DNA of 64,000 nt from the NCBI GenBank assembly GCA_910587465.1, contig CAJUMS010000007.1, forward strand, positions 1 to 64,000. The letters are read 5' to 3'. The notes below the pieces were generated by a model. It was not told the origin of the DNA and ran no database searches. It worked only from the letters and a program-made list of their open reading frames with translations. Below, in pieces: positions 8,298 through 15,432 of the stretch. A program made the translations under genes and the position numbers. The stretch is from an uncultured Oscillospiraceae bacterium (GTDB lineage Bacteria; Bacillota; Clostridia; Oscillospirales; Ruminococcaceae). Within the stretch, counting starts at the first letter, position 1. Each line of letters begins with the position of its first letter.

Positions 8298-9182
8298 ATG
8301 GCAACTACATATGTATCAACTGGCGAGACTAAGGGTACTCGCGCAAAAACGAATATCGCAAGGGTATTGTCCTATATATTTCTCGGTTTTGTTACCTTGC
8401 TTTCGCTGTTTCCGTTCTATTTGCTGATAATCAATGCCACACGTTCTCATTCGGAGCTTCAGGCAGGTTTTACGCTTATTCCCAGCACCAGCTTCCTTTA
8501 TAACTTGAAAACCGCGTGGAACGACAGAACGATGTTTGTCTTCCCGATGGCGCTGTTGAACAGCTTTATCATTGCGGCTGTGGCAAGTATTCTTACAAGC
8601 TACTTTTCCGCTATGACGGCTTACGGTATTCACGTTTATGATTTCAAGGGAAAAAATATGCTGTTTAAGTTTATTCTTGTCATAATGATGATCCCTACGC
8701 AGATCTCCGTAGCCGGATTTTTGCAGTTGATTGGTAATCTCGGAATGAAAGATACCTATTGGCCGCTTATTCTTCCCGCTATCGCAGCTCCCTCTGTATT
8801 CTTCTATATGAAGCAATATATCGAAGGCTCGCTGCCTATGGAAGTTATTGAAGCTGCGCGTGTTGACGGCTCAAACGAGTTCAAGACGTTCAATATCATT
8901 GCGCTTCCTATGCTGAGACCCGCGTTGTCGGTACAGCTGATATTTGCGTTTGTTGCTTCCTGGAACAACTACTTCACTCCCGCGCTCGTTCTGGACAGCT
9001 CAAGCAAGTGGACTCTGCCTATCGCGCTGGCGGCGGTTCGTTCGAGAATCAATTCCGAGGCGGGTAATATGGGAGAGGTTTATATGCTTATCTTCCTGTC
9101 GATCATTCCCGTTGTCCTCGTCTACATCTTCGTTTCCAAAAACATTGTTGAAGGCGTGGCACTCGGCGCGGTTAAGGGTTAA
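8298..9182 (+). CDS. Sugar ABC transporter permease, MalG/UgpE type
   Basis: The 294-residue partner permease. Six hydrophobic segments are visible, the first at about residues 25-46 (IFLGFVTLLSLFPFYLLIINAT), and the EAA loop EAARVDGSNEFKTFNIIALP lies near residues 190-210. The end of the protein is the usual short tail after the last helix (VEGVALGAVKG). Translation is probably coupled to the upstream permease, 5 bases away. Together with the lipoprotein at 5698 it forms one importer; the terminator at 9201 closes the operon. Confidence 0.93.
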   Translation: MATTYVSTGETKGTRAKTNIARVLSYIFLGFVTLLSLFPFYLLIINATRSHSELQAGFTLIPSTSFLYNLKTAWNDRTMFVFPMALLNSFIIAAVASILTSYFSAMTAYGIHVYDFKGKNMLFKFILVIMMIPTQISVAGFLQLIGNLGMKDTYWPLILPAIAAPSVFFYMKQYIEGSLPMEVIEAARVDGSNEFKTFNIIALPMLRPALSVQLIFAFVASWNNYFTPALVLDSSSKWTLPIALAAVRSRINSEAGNMGEVYMLIFLSIIPVVLVYIFVSKNIVEGVALGAVKG

Positions 9183-9200
9183 TTACTTAAAACACCTTTT

Positions 9201-9230
9201 ATCCTCCCGTTTATACGGGAGGATTTCTTT
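9201..9230 (+). terminator. Terminator of the sugar ABC operon
   Basis: Perfect ten-pair stem ATCCTCCCGT (9201-9210) / ACGGGAGGAT (9215-9224) with a TTAT loop, then a T-rich tail. Confidence 0.9.
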
Positions 9231-9271
9231 CGCAATTTTTTGGTAATTGTGAACTTTTTTGACAATTTGTA

Positions 9272-9300
9272 TTGACAAGCAACAAAATTTATGATATAAT
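9272..9300 (+). promoter_or_regulatory. Consensus sigma-A promoter of the small membrane protein gene
   Basis: TTGACA (9272-9277), 17-base spacer, TATAAT (9295-9300): a perfect consensus promoter, so the 68-residue protein is probably made at high level. Confidence 0.85.
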
Positions 9301-9357
9301 AAATTGTCAGTAAGCCATGGTTTGGCTGAACTATGATTTATTTTGGAGGAAGTTATT

Positions 9358-9564
9358 ATGAAAACAGCGGCAAAGGTTTTTATTATCATCGGTATCGTTG
9401 TGGGCTTTATTACTATTATCGCTCCGATTGTCGGTTTTGTTGCGCTTAATCAGATGAAGACGCAGAAGCCCTCTACGGCGGTTTGCGTTCTGGTTCTTCT
9501 GTTCTGCAACCTGATCGGAGGAATTCTCCTGCTTTGCAGTGACGAGAGCGAATACGGTGTCTGA
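9358..9564 (+). CDS. Small two-helix membrane protein of unknown function
   Basis: A 68-residue protein with two hydrophobic segments (about residues 5-29 and 40-58) joined by a short polar loop (LNQMKTQKPSTA), and an acidic tail (SDESEYGV). I do not recognise a named family. The ATG at 9358 is chosen over one at 9343 because GGAGGA sits at 9345-9350. It has its own perfect-consensus promoter and its own terminator, so it is a monocistronic, strongly expressed gene. Confidence 0.75.
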   Translation: MKTAAKVFIIIGIVVGFITIIAPIVGFVALNQMKTQKPSTAVCVLVLLFCNLIGGILLLCSDESEYGV

Positions 9565-9594
9565 ACCTACATAGAATGTGAATTTTGACGTAAA

Positions 9595-9625
9595 AAATCC
9601 CCTGTGGACTTTCCACGGGGGATTT
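9595..9625 (+). terminator. Terminator after the small membrane protein gene
   Basis: Stem AAATCCCC-GTGGA / TCCAC-GGGGATTT with a CTT loop and a short T-rich tail. The stem is symmetric enough to stop transcription in both directions. Confidence 0.8.
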
Positions 9626-9647
9626 CATATAATAGTTTTGCAAGGCG

Positions 9648-9687
9648 GTCTTGCGGATAGTCTTTGATCAAAGACTACTCGCGAGAC
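9648..9687. repeat. 40-base dyad with a 20-base perfect palindrome
   Basis: The core 9658-9677 is a perfect 20-base palindrome centred on TTTGATCAAA. It is extended on both sides by GTCTTGCG (9648-9655) and CGCGAGAC (9680-9687), pairing except for one mismatch and G-T pairs. It lies between the terminator of the small membrane gene and the end of the rubrerythrin gene, where a converging terminator is expected, but it has no T-run on either strand. Confidence 0.6.
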
Positions 9688-9712
9688 TAATGCAGGAGAC
9701 AGCTTGCCTATT

Positions 9713-10258
9713 TTATTTGAAGTATCTGTTCAGCAGACCCTCAAATGCCTTACCGTGACGAGCCTCGTCCTTTGCCATTTCGTGAACGGTGTCGTGGATA
9801 GCGTCAAGATTGTTCTCCTTAGCCATCTTCGCAAGGTCGAGCTTGCCCTGAGTAGCACCGTGCTCAGCGGCAACACGCTTTGTGAGATTGTCCTTGGTGG
9901 AAGCGGAAACTACCTCGCCAAGCATCTCGGCGAACTTCGCAGCGTGCTCAGCCTCTTCCCACGCAGCCTTCTCGTAATACAGACCTACCTCGGGATAACC
10001 CTCTCTGTGAGCAGCTCTTGCCATTGCGAGGTACATACCTACCTCTGTGCACTCACCGGTGAAGTTAGCGCGCAGACCCTCGATGATCTCAGCGGGAACG
10101 CCATCGGTAATACCGATTTCATGCTCGCATGCGAACACGAGCTTATCGTCCTCCGCAACAGCCTTGAACTTGCTTCCGGGAACGCCGCACTGAGGGCATT
10201 TTTCGGGAGCGGAATCGCCGATGTGAACATAACCGCAAACGGGACATACATACTTCAT
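9713..10258 (-). CDS. Reverse rubrerythrin (rubredoxin domain first), peroxide reductase
   Basis: A 181-residue oxidative-stress protein that reduces hydrogen peroxide (and oxygen) to water in anaerobes. The rubredoxin domain comes first (CPVCGY at residues 5-10 and CPQCG at residues 21-25 bind the Fe(Cys)4 centre), followed by a four-helix di-iron domain with EXXH-type ligands ([39 protein letters not shown]). This order is the reverse of classic rubrerythrin and is typical of Clostridia. GGAGG lies 9 bases before the ATG. A consensus promoter with an operator-like dyad at its start point suggests tight peroxide- or metal-responsive control. Confidence 0.95.
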   Translation of the reverse strand: MKYVCPVCGYVHIGDSAPEKCPQCGVPGSKFKAVAEDDKLVFACEHEIGITDGVPAEIIEGLRANFTGECTEVGMYLAMARAAHREGYPEVGLYYEKAAWEEAEHAAKFAEMLGEVVSASTKDNLTKRVAAEHGATQGKLDLAKMAKENNLDAIHDTVHEMAKDEARHGKAFEGLLNRYFK

Positions 10259-10285
10259 AAGAAATAACCTCCAAAATAGTAATGA

Positions 10286-10303
10286 TTATCGTTTTGACGA
10301 TAA
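10286..10303. promoter_or_regulatory. Operator-like dyad over the rubrerythrin start point
   Basis: TTATCGT (10286-10292), TTTG, ACGATAA (10297-10303). On the minus strand it is followed by GATAATCATTAC, which overlaps the form of Fur-family boxes. The dyad covers about +1 to +18 of the predicted transcript, a position suited to a repressor. PerR or another Fur-family protein is the obvious candidate, but the match to the PerR consensus is only partial. Confidence 0.5.
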
Positions 10304-10307
10304 ATTT

Positions 10308-10336
10308 ATTATACCACTTTATCCGTTTTTTGTCAA
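10308..10336 (-). promoter_or_regulatory. Consensus promoter of reverse rubrerythrin
   Basis: Reading the minus strand, TTGACA (10336-10331), 17 bases, TATAAT (10313-10308): a perfect sigma-A promoter, expected to be very strong when not repressed. Confidence 0.85.
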
Positions 10337-10417
10337 TAGGTTCAAATAAATTTTTTATGTGATGTCATTATTGTACATTTTTTTCAACTTTGTGCCAAAT
10401 TCTATTGCTTTTTTGTG

Positions 10418-10446
10418 TTGATTTTTATTTAAAAATATGATATAAT
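10418..10446 (+). promoter_or_regulatory. Promoter of the diguanylate cyclase gene
   Basis: TTGATT (10418-10423), 17 bases, TATAAT (10441-10446). The leader of about 68 bases contains a small hairpin GGCG/CGCC around 10483-10502. The region 10337-10417 is AT-rich with no gene seen. Confidence 0.7.
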
Positions 10447-10520
10447 ATTAATGCATAATTTTGTATGGTTAATAGGATTATAGGCGGAAATGTTCATCGC
10501 CGCAGGATTGGGGATAGACT

Positions 10521-11690
10521 ATGAAAAAAAAGAGACCGCTTTTAAAATTTGAAACGCACTCAAGCTTTCATATTTTGTGCTATGCCGCGGGCTTTATGCA
10601 TCTTACGTTCCTCATAACGTTTATGTGTTTCGGACTGTATATTATGGTGGCTGTTAACATTGTCAGTGTGCTGATGTATGTTATTTCCGGTACTTATACG
10701 ATGCGGCATAATATCGAGGGCCACGCGCTTGGATGGATAATCGCGATGTTTGCGGAGATAATGGCGCATGCCGTTATTGTTACGGTGATACAGGGAACGG
10801 AGGTTTTCTTCTTCCTTTATCCGCTGATGGCGTTCCCGCTTTACGGATATTATCTTTTTATTTATTGCGATAAGGATACGTTTATAAAATCGGCGGTAGC
10901 ATTCGGTATGATAACGTTCTTTATGCTTGTGATCACGCTGGGTATGGTCGAGATAGCGGGTTCGCTTTATGTTGCCACCGGAATGCATGAGCTCTCGCAT
11001 ATCGAGATAATTGTTATGCGCAGCATCAATATAACGTTTACACTGGTAATGGTAGTGGCATTCGTGCTGATGTTCTACCTTGAGGTATCGTCGCTGCTCG
11101 AGAAGCTCAGGAGCATCAACGAAAAGCTCAACTACACCGCAACTCACGACTCGCTGACGGGACTCAACAATCGTCACAGTCTCTGGGGTTTTTTCGATGA
11201 GCTGGAAAGAAGCGGGGAGCGCTACTGTATCGTAATGGGCGACCTTGACGATTTCAAGAAGATCAACGATACATACGGTCACGACTGCGGCGACGTTGTG
11301 CTTAAGTCGGTTGCCGCGATAATAATCGAGAACACCAACGATAACGAAATGGCGTGCCGTTGGGGCGGCGAGGAGATGCTGATCGTTATGCGCGGCACTC
11401 ACGAGGATTGTTTTGCTCGTATAAGCGTTATCAAGTCGGAGATCAGCTCGCTTGACATAATGAGCGACGGAAAGCCCGTCAAGGTGACGATGACATTTGG
11501 GTTTGCCGACAGTGAGGAGAAGGGTGCGGCGCTTGCATCAAGAAGCCTTAACGAAAGCACCGCGGACAGCGGTTCTCCGATAAAGACGCCTCATCATCTC
11601 GGTATCGATTCGCTGATATCCATGGTCGACAAGCGGCTGTATATCGGTAAGAGAAGCGGGAAGAACGTGATTGTCTGCACTATGGATTAA
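10521..11690 (+). CDS. Membrane-bound diguanylate cyclase (GGDEF domain)
   Basis: A 389-residue protein predicted to make cyclic di-GMP from GTP. About six membrane helices occupy residues 15-195, then a short linker (LLEKLRSINEKLNYTATHD) leads into the GGDEF domain. The start LTGLNNRHSL, the metal-binding MGDLDDFKKIND and the active-site loop GGEEM (residues 282-286) are intact, so catalysis is likely. The inhibitory RxxD I-site five residues before the loop is absent (NEMACRW there). An insertion of about 25 residues (SEEKGAALASRSLNEST...) lies after the VTMTFGFAD strand. The ATG has only a weak GGGG ribosome site. The signal sensed by the membrane part is unknown. Confidence 0.9.
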   Translation: MKKKRPLLKFETHSSFHILCYAAGFMHLTFLITFMCFGLYIMVAVNIVSVLMYVISGTYTMRHNIEGHALGWIIAMFAEIMAHAVIVTVIQGTEVFFFLYPLMAFPLYGYYLFIYCDKDTFIKSAVAFGMITFFMLVITLGMVEIAGSLYVATGMHELSHIEIIVMRSINITFTLVMVVAFVLMFYLEVSSLLEKLRSINEKLNYTATHDSLTGLNNRHSLWGFFDELERSGERYCIVMGDLDDFKKINDTYGHDCGDVVLKSVAAIIIENTNDNEMACRWGGEEMLIVMRGTHEDCFARISVIKSEISSLDIMSDGKPVKVTMTFGFADSEEKGAALASRSLNESTADSGSPIKTPHHLGIDSLISMVDKRLYIGKRSGKNVIVCTMD

Positions 11691-11697
11691 AAAATTA

Positions 11698-11727
11698 AAA
11701 ACTCCGCTGCGATTTACAGCGGAGTTT
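11698..11727. terminator. Bidirectional terminator between cyclase and mini-NrdD genes
   Basis: Perfect eleven-pair stem AAACTCCGCTG / CAGCGGAGTTT, loop CGATTTA, with A-rich and T-rich flanks, between two converging genes. Confidence 0.85.
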
Positions 11728-11749
11728 ATTGCGTTTATTATTGCGAAAA

Positions 11750-12019
11750 TTACTGCATTTCGTGCTTAACGCGAGCTTTTTCCTCGGCGCGCTTTGCGTT
11801 GTTGAAACGGTCAAGCGTACCTACAAGATAGCCCGTGATCCTTCGAATGCGCTGGAACGGCACGTCGGAGAAATGATACTTTGCGTTGACAAAATTTCCG
11901 TCAAGCTCAAGCTCGATTGATCTCAAGTGTTTGTCGGGGTATTTTGCCCGCGCACATTCGATATAGTAATCTATTTCTTCCTGCGGCAGTTTTCCGCCCG
12001 TAACATTAACGTCTACCAT
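11750..12019 (-). CDS. Small protein resembling the C-terminus of anaerobic ribonucleotide reductase (NrdD)
   Basis: An 89-residue protein whose C-terminal part, RRITGYLVGTLDRFNNAKRAEEKARVKH, closely follows the segment that ends many NrdD proteins after their zinc-binding cysteines. Here the cysteines and glycyl-radical loop are absent; the N-terminal half (VNVTGGKLPQEEIDYYIECARAKYPDKHL) is not part of the catalytic core I know. AAAGGGGG six bases before the ATG at 12019 decides the start over an upstream ATG at 12121. It is a separate gene with its own terminator, not the tail of a broken nrdD, because no catalytic part lies upstream. A regulatory or accessory role is only a guess. Confidence 0.7.
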   Translation of the reverse strand: MVDVNVTGGKLPQEEIDYYIECARAKYPDKHLRSIELELDGNFVNAKYHFSDVPFQRIRRITGYLVGTLDRFNNAKRAEEKARVKHEMQ

Positions 12020-12202
12020 TTTTATCCCCCTTTGAATTTTTTGGTGCATTTTTATTTTATCACAATATATTGTAGATGTCAACTGTGATTTTGCACAATA
12101 TTTTGAAAGAAACTTTGTCAAGGCGCATTAATATCAAAAAAGTGATAAAAAATTTTTTAAAAAATGAAAGAAATCGAATTATTTTTTGTGTATATAAGTG
12201 AG

Positions 12203-12235
12203 AGGGCTTAACGCCCTGATATTTGTCGACAAATA
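12203..12235. promoter_or_regulatory. Two adjacent dyads in the leader of the ECF sigma gene
   Basis: AGGGC-TTAAC-GCCCT (12203-12217) is followed at once by the perfect 16-base palindrome TATTTGTCGACAAATA (12220-12235), 21 bases before the sigma factor ATG. The palindrome could be a repressor operator or, in RNA, a hairpin next to the Shine-Dalgarno site. A clear promoter was not found in the AT-rich stretch upstream. Confidence 0.5.
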
Positions 12236-12256
12236 ACCGCAAAGCGAGGTGAGCGA

Positions 12257-12817
12257 ATGAACGACCGTGATATCGTCGGATTGTTTCTTGAGCGCGATGA
12301 GAGCGCGATAAGGGAGGTCTCGGCAAAGTATACGAGCTACTGCTCGAAGATCGCCGCGAATATTCTGGGATCGTATGACGAGGCGGAGGACTGCGTTAAC
12401 GAGGCTCTTATGAAAGCGTGGGAGAGCATTCCGCCGCACGAACCTGAAATACTGTCAACATACCTTGGCAAGCTGACGAGAAACATCGCGATAAACAGAC
12501 GGCGCAGAACACTTGCGGGAAAGCGCGGCAGGGGAGAGGCGGATGCCGTTTTCGAGGAGCTGTCCGAGCTTGTTGGCGGTGGCGAGAGCGCCGAGCGTTT
12601 GCACGATTATAAGGCGCTGGTGCACGAGATCAATGTGTTTCTGTATACGCTCCCCGAGATGAAACGTAACATATTCGTCTGCCGATACTGGTACTGCGAC
12701 AGCGTTCCCGAGATCGCTGCCGAATTCGACATAAGCAAAAATAAGGTCTACATAACTTTAAACCGTGTCAGAAAGAGTTTACTCGAATACTTACGAAAGA
12801 GAGGCTATGAGTTGTGA
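12257..12817 (+). CDS. ECF-type RNA polymerase sigma factor
   Basis: A 186-residue sigma-70 family member that would direct RNA polymerase to stress or envelope promoters. Region 2 is at about residues 20-90 (YDEAEDCVNEALMKAWESI, then a NIAINRRRR basic segment), and region 4 with its helix-turn-helix is at about 125-183 (LPEMKRNIFVCRYWYCDSVPEIAAEFDISKNKVYITLNRVRKSL). GAGGTGAG precedes the ATG. Its stop overlaps the start of the next gene by four bases (GTGA), the usual coupling of a sigma factor with its membrane anti-sigma partner. Confidence 0.92.
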   Translation: MNDRDIVGLFLERDESAIREVSAKYTSYCSKIAANILGSYDEAEDCVNEALMKAWESIPPHEPEILSTYLGKLTRNIAINRRRRTLAGKRGRGEADAVFEELSELVGGGESAERLHDYKALVHEINVFLYTLPEMKRNIFVCRYWYCDSVPEIAAEFDISKNKVYITLNRVRKSLLEYLRKRGYEL

Positions 12818-15231
12818 AAAACGAAGAATTATTTGAAGCGCTGTCCGAGCTCGACGACGAGCTGATAGCGAATGCAAAGCATATAGATACCTACGGCGGG
12901 CAGACGGTCGTATTGCGGCGTACTCCCGTGTGGAAGATAGTTACGGGCTTCGTCGCGGCGGCGGCGTGTACCGCGCTGCTGGTGGTCGGGGGAGTTCACG
13001 CCGTGAATTATGTAAACGGCAAAGCGCCCGTGTCTCCCGCGTCCGATCCGTCATCTACGGTGGATGTCGGCAAAGATACTCCGCATGTGCCCGCAGGATA
13101 TCCCGAGGAGGCGAAGTACGTCTACGAGGGAGATTACGGCGAGCTTGTACCTTCGGGTATATTACAGGTAGACACAGTGGTTTATTCAAGCTATTATGAG
13201 CTGGCGGAAAAAAGCGACTTGATAGTTTCGGGGGTGTTTACCGATATCGCGCACCAAACCGTTCCGACAGATTCCAACCTGACCGACAGCGATTTTCGGT
13301 CATACAACACATTTTATATCGATAAAGTGCTTAGGGGCGACAAAAAGACCGGCGACAAGATAGCGATATCTCAGCAAAGCGTTGTAGTCGGCGGTATGAT
13401 ACATTCCAATCCCATGTCTCCAATGATATGCGGCGACAGGTGGGTGTATTTCCTTAATGAAAGAGACGGATATTATTATCCCGTAAGCTGCGTTCAGGGT
13501 CGTTATCCGCTGTCCGACAGCAAGAACAAGGAGCTTAAGGACTGCGGCAAGTACGGCTATTACGGCAATCCAATTCCGTATAATGATACGGTATACGAGG
13601 AACTTGTTGAGACACTTGAGACGCTTGAGCACACCGTATCGGAGAACTTCGACGGCGTTATTCTGACCGTCAAGATGAAGAAGGACAGCTTCGCCGCCAA
13701 CGAGGATATATGGGTCAAGGCGACCGTTCGCAACACCAACGACAAGCCGATAGGGCTGCTTATGGGCTGCCAAGGCGAGGATACTCACGAAGAAATAAAA
13801 ACGACGATATCGCGCGGCGGATACTATCTTGCCGATATCGACGTTGCGGGCAAGGGCTTTGACACCGCGGAAGATTCGCGTATCGTTCAGCCGGGAGAAG
13901 AGTACGTTCAGGAGATGACGTTCGGAGAGCCTGTTTGGAGCAGTCATCGTCCGGAATCCGGCGAATATAAGGGTACGGCAACGATAAAGCTGCTGTCCGA
14001 CCCGAACGACACCTCAAGCGCGACCACGGCGCACACCGTCGAGTTCTCGCTTACGATAGAGGAAGAAAGCGACGATAAGGATCCCGATGAGCCGAGCGTT
14101 CCCGACAACGCAACGAATGTTACCAAGGTATACGAGTATGGCAAGAGCGATACGGAGGATTGGGAAATGTCCGAATTCCCGGGAGTTACGTTCCACTGCG
14201 ACGGCAACTCCGTGGCAGTACTCGCGGACGGCGAATACGGCTATTCTCTGTATGCGGGTATGCCCGTCGAGGACGTTTATCTCGCCGACCTTAACGGCGA
14301 CGGTTACCGCGAGATAGTTTCGACGGCGGCGTTTGCATCGGGTGTTATCGATGAACACATTTATGCGTTCGATTTCAACAGCGGTATGCGCTACGAGCTT
14401 CGTGACAGCGGTAATAACAATTTCACGCTACGCGATAATAACGGCGTTCTTGAAGTCCGGAAGTACAAGTATAATGAGAGCAATCTTGTGTCCGAGCAGC
14501 CGCTTACGCTTGATATGATGACGAATTCCGGCAGCGTTCACGTGTTCAAGGGCACCGAGCCCGCCGAGTGGACTATGGACGAGCTGCCCGGGATAACGTT
14601 CCGCGCGGACAGATCTGGCGTATATGCCCGCGGAGAGGATGGCTCCGAGCGCAACATAGCCGACGTTTACGAATACAAGCTGATAAACTGCGTATGGCTG
14701 TACGATAACGACAACGACGGTAAGCGCGAGATCATGCTTGAGTATACGGATATGAAGGGTATGCACGTCTCAAGTATGAAGTCACCCGACGTCTTGCTCA
14801 AGGAGTTCTCGCAACCCATGATCCCCGAAATTATCTCGGGAAGTGAGTATGTTCTCAGAGATCATGCCGAATATATAATTGAAGACCTCAGTTTCCTTAG
14901 CGCTTACGATTACTGCAATGTGGACGAAAACGCCGCCGTTGTCTCCTTTGGCGAGGGCGAGGTCGTCGCCGCGGACGCGGAGCCAAATTACAACGGCGGG
15001 CGCGGACGATATGTCGTTGTCCGTGACGAGTTGGGATATTATTACTGTTACAGTCATCTAGGCGGCGTGGGCGTAAACATCGGCGACAAGGTGACCGCGG
15101 GTACGCAGATAGGAATAATCGGGAATTCGGGGGGACGCTGGAGGATAGACGGGACCGGTTTCGGAGTATGCCTGGCGACTTACGATCATATGCCCGATAT
15201 TTCCGGTACGGACGAGGTTCTCCCCGAGTAA
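12814..15231 (+). CDS. Large membrane protein partner of ECF sigma: Ig-like region, VCBS-like repeats and degenerate LytM domain
   Basis: An 805-residue protein with a short cytoplasmic N-terminus (about 38 residues, anti-sigma position), one membrane helix (about 41-64), then a long extracellular part. Around residues 281-390 is a BsuPI-like Ig fold (VILTVKMKKDSFAANEDIWVK). Two related units start near 438 and 578 with W(E/T)MxE(F/L)PG(V/I)TF and each carry a calcium-type loop (DLNGDGYREI; DNDNDGKREI). The C-terminus (about 705-770) follows the M23/LytM peptidase pattern YSHLGGVGVNIGDKVTAGTQIG, but the HxH metal motif is replaced (GFGVCL), so it is probably a binding rather than cleaving domain. 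GTG start. Surface sensing coupled to the sigma factor is inferred. Confidence 0.8.
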   Translation: MKNEELFEALSELDDELIANAKHIDTYGGQTVVLRRTPVWKIVTGFVAAAACTALLVVGGVHAVNYVNGKAPVSPASDPSSTVDVGKDTPHVPAGYPEEAKYVYEGDYGELVPSGILQVDTVVYSSYYELAEKSDLIVSGVFTDIAHQTVPTDSNLTDSDFRSYNTFYIDKVLRGDKKTGDKIAISQQSVVVGGMIHSNPMSPMICGDRWVYFLNERDGYYYPVSCVQGRYPLSDSKNKELKDCGKYGYYGNPIPYNDTVYEELVETLETLEHTVSENFDGVILTVKMKKDSFAANEDIWVKATVRNTNDKPIGLLMGCQGEDTHEEIKTTISRGGYYLADIDVAGKGFDTAEDSRIVQPGEEYVQEMTFGEPVWSSHRPESGEYKGTATIKLLSDPNDTSSATTAHTVEFSLTIEEESDDKDPDEPSVPDNATNVTKVYEYGKSDTEDWEMSEFPGVTFHCDGNSVAVLADGEYGYSLYAGMPVEDVYLADLNGDGYREIVSTAAFASGVIDEHIYAFDFNSGMRYELRDSGNNNFTLRDNNGVLEVRKYKYNESNLVSEQPLTLDMMTNSGSVHVFKGTEPAEWTMDELPGITFRADRSGVYARGEDGSERNIADVYEYKLINCVWLYDNDNDGKREIMLEYTDMKGMHVSSMKSPDVLLKEFSQPMIPEIISGSEYVLRDHAEYIIEDLSFLSAYDYCNVDENAAVVSFGEGEVVAADAEPNYNGGRGRYVVVRDELGYYYCYSHLGGVGVNIGDKVTAGTQIGIIGNSGGRWRIDGTGFGVCLATYDHMPDISGTDEVLPE

Positions 15232-15260
15232 ACAGCGGTATCGCGAATATACATTATATA

Positions 15261-15298
15261 AAAAGCCGAAGATTTTTCAACAATCCTCGGCTTTTTTT
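15261..15298 (+). terminator. Terminator of the ECF sigma operon
   Basis: Stem GCCGAaGATT (15265-15274) / AATCcTCGGC (15282-15291) followed by seven T. Confidence 0.9.
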
Positions 15299-15345
15299 AT
15301 TTTTTGGCGAATTTTCCGTAAAAGGCAAAAATCGGTGAAATACTC

Positions 15346-15374
15346 TTGAAAATACGGGAAAAAAGGTATATAAT
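15346..15374 (+). promoter_or_regulatory. Promoter of the rodA-like gene
   Basis: TTGAAA (15346-15351), 17 bases, TATAAT (15369-15374). The transcript should start near 15381, which rules against the GTG/ATG codons at 15382-15388 as translation starts and supports the ATG at 15433. Confidence 0.75.
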
Positions 15375-15432
15375 ATAAAGTGTGTATATGTTAGATGATT
15401 TTAATATATTGTTGGAAAATATTGGGAGAACA

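Noticed and set aside
15382..15432. Upstream start codons of the rodA-like gene
   Set aside because: They coincide with the predicted transcription start point and have no ribosome site; ATG 15433 with GGGAG upstream is better supported.
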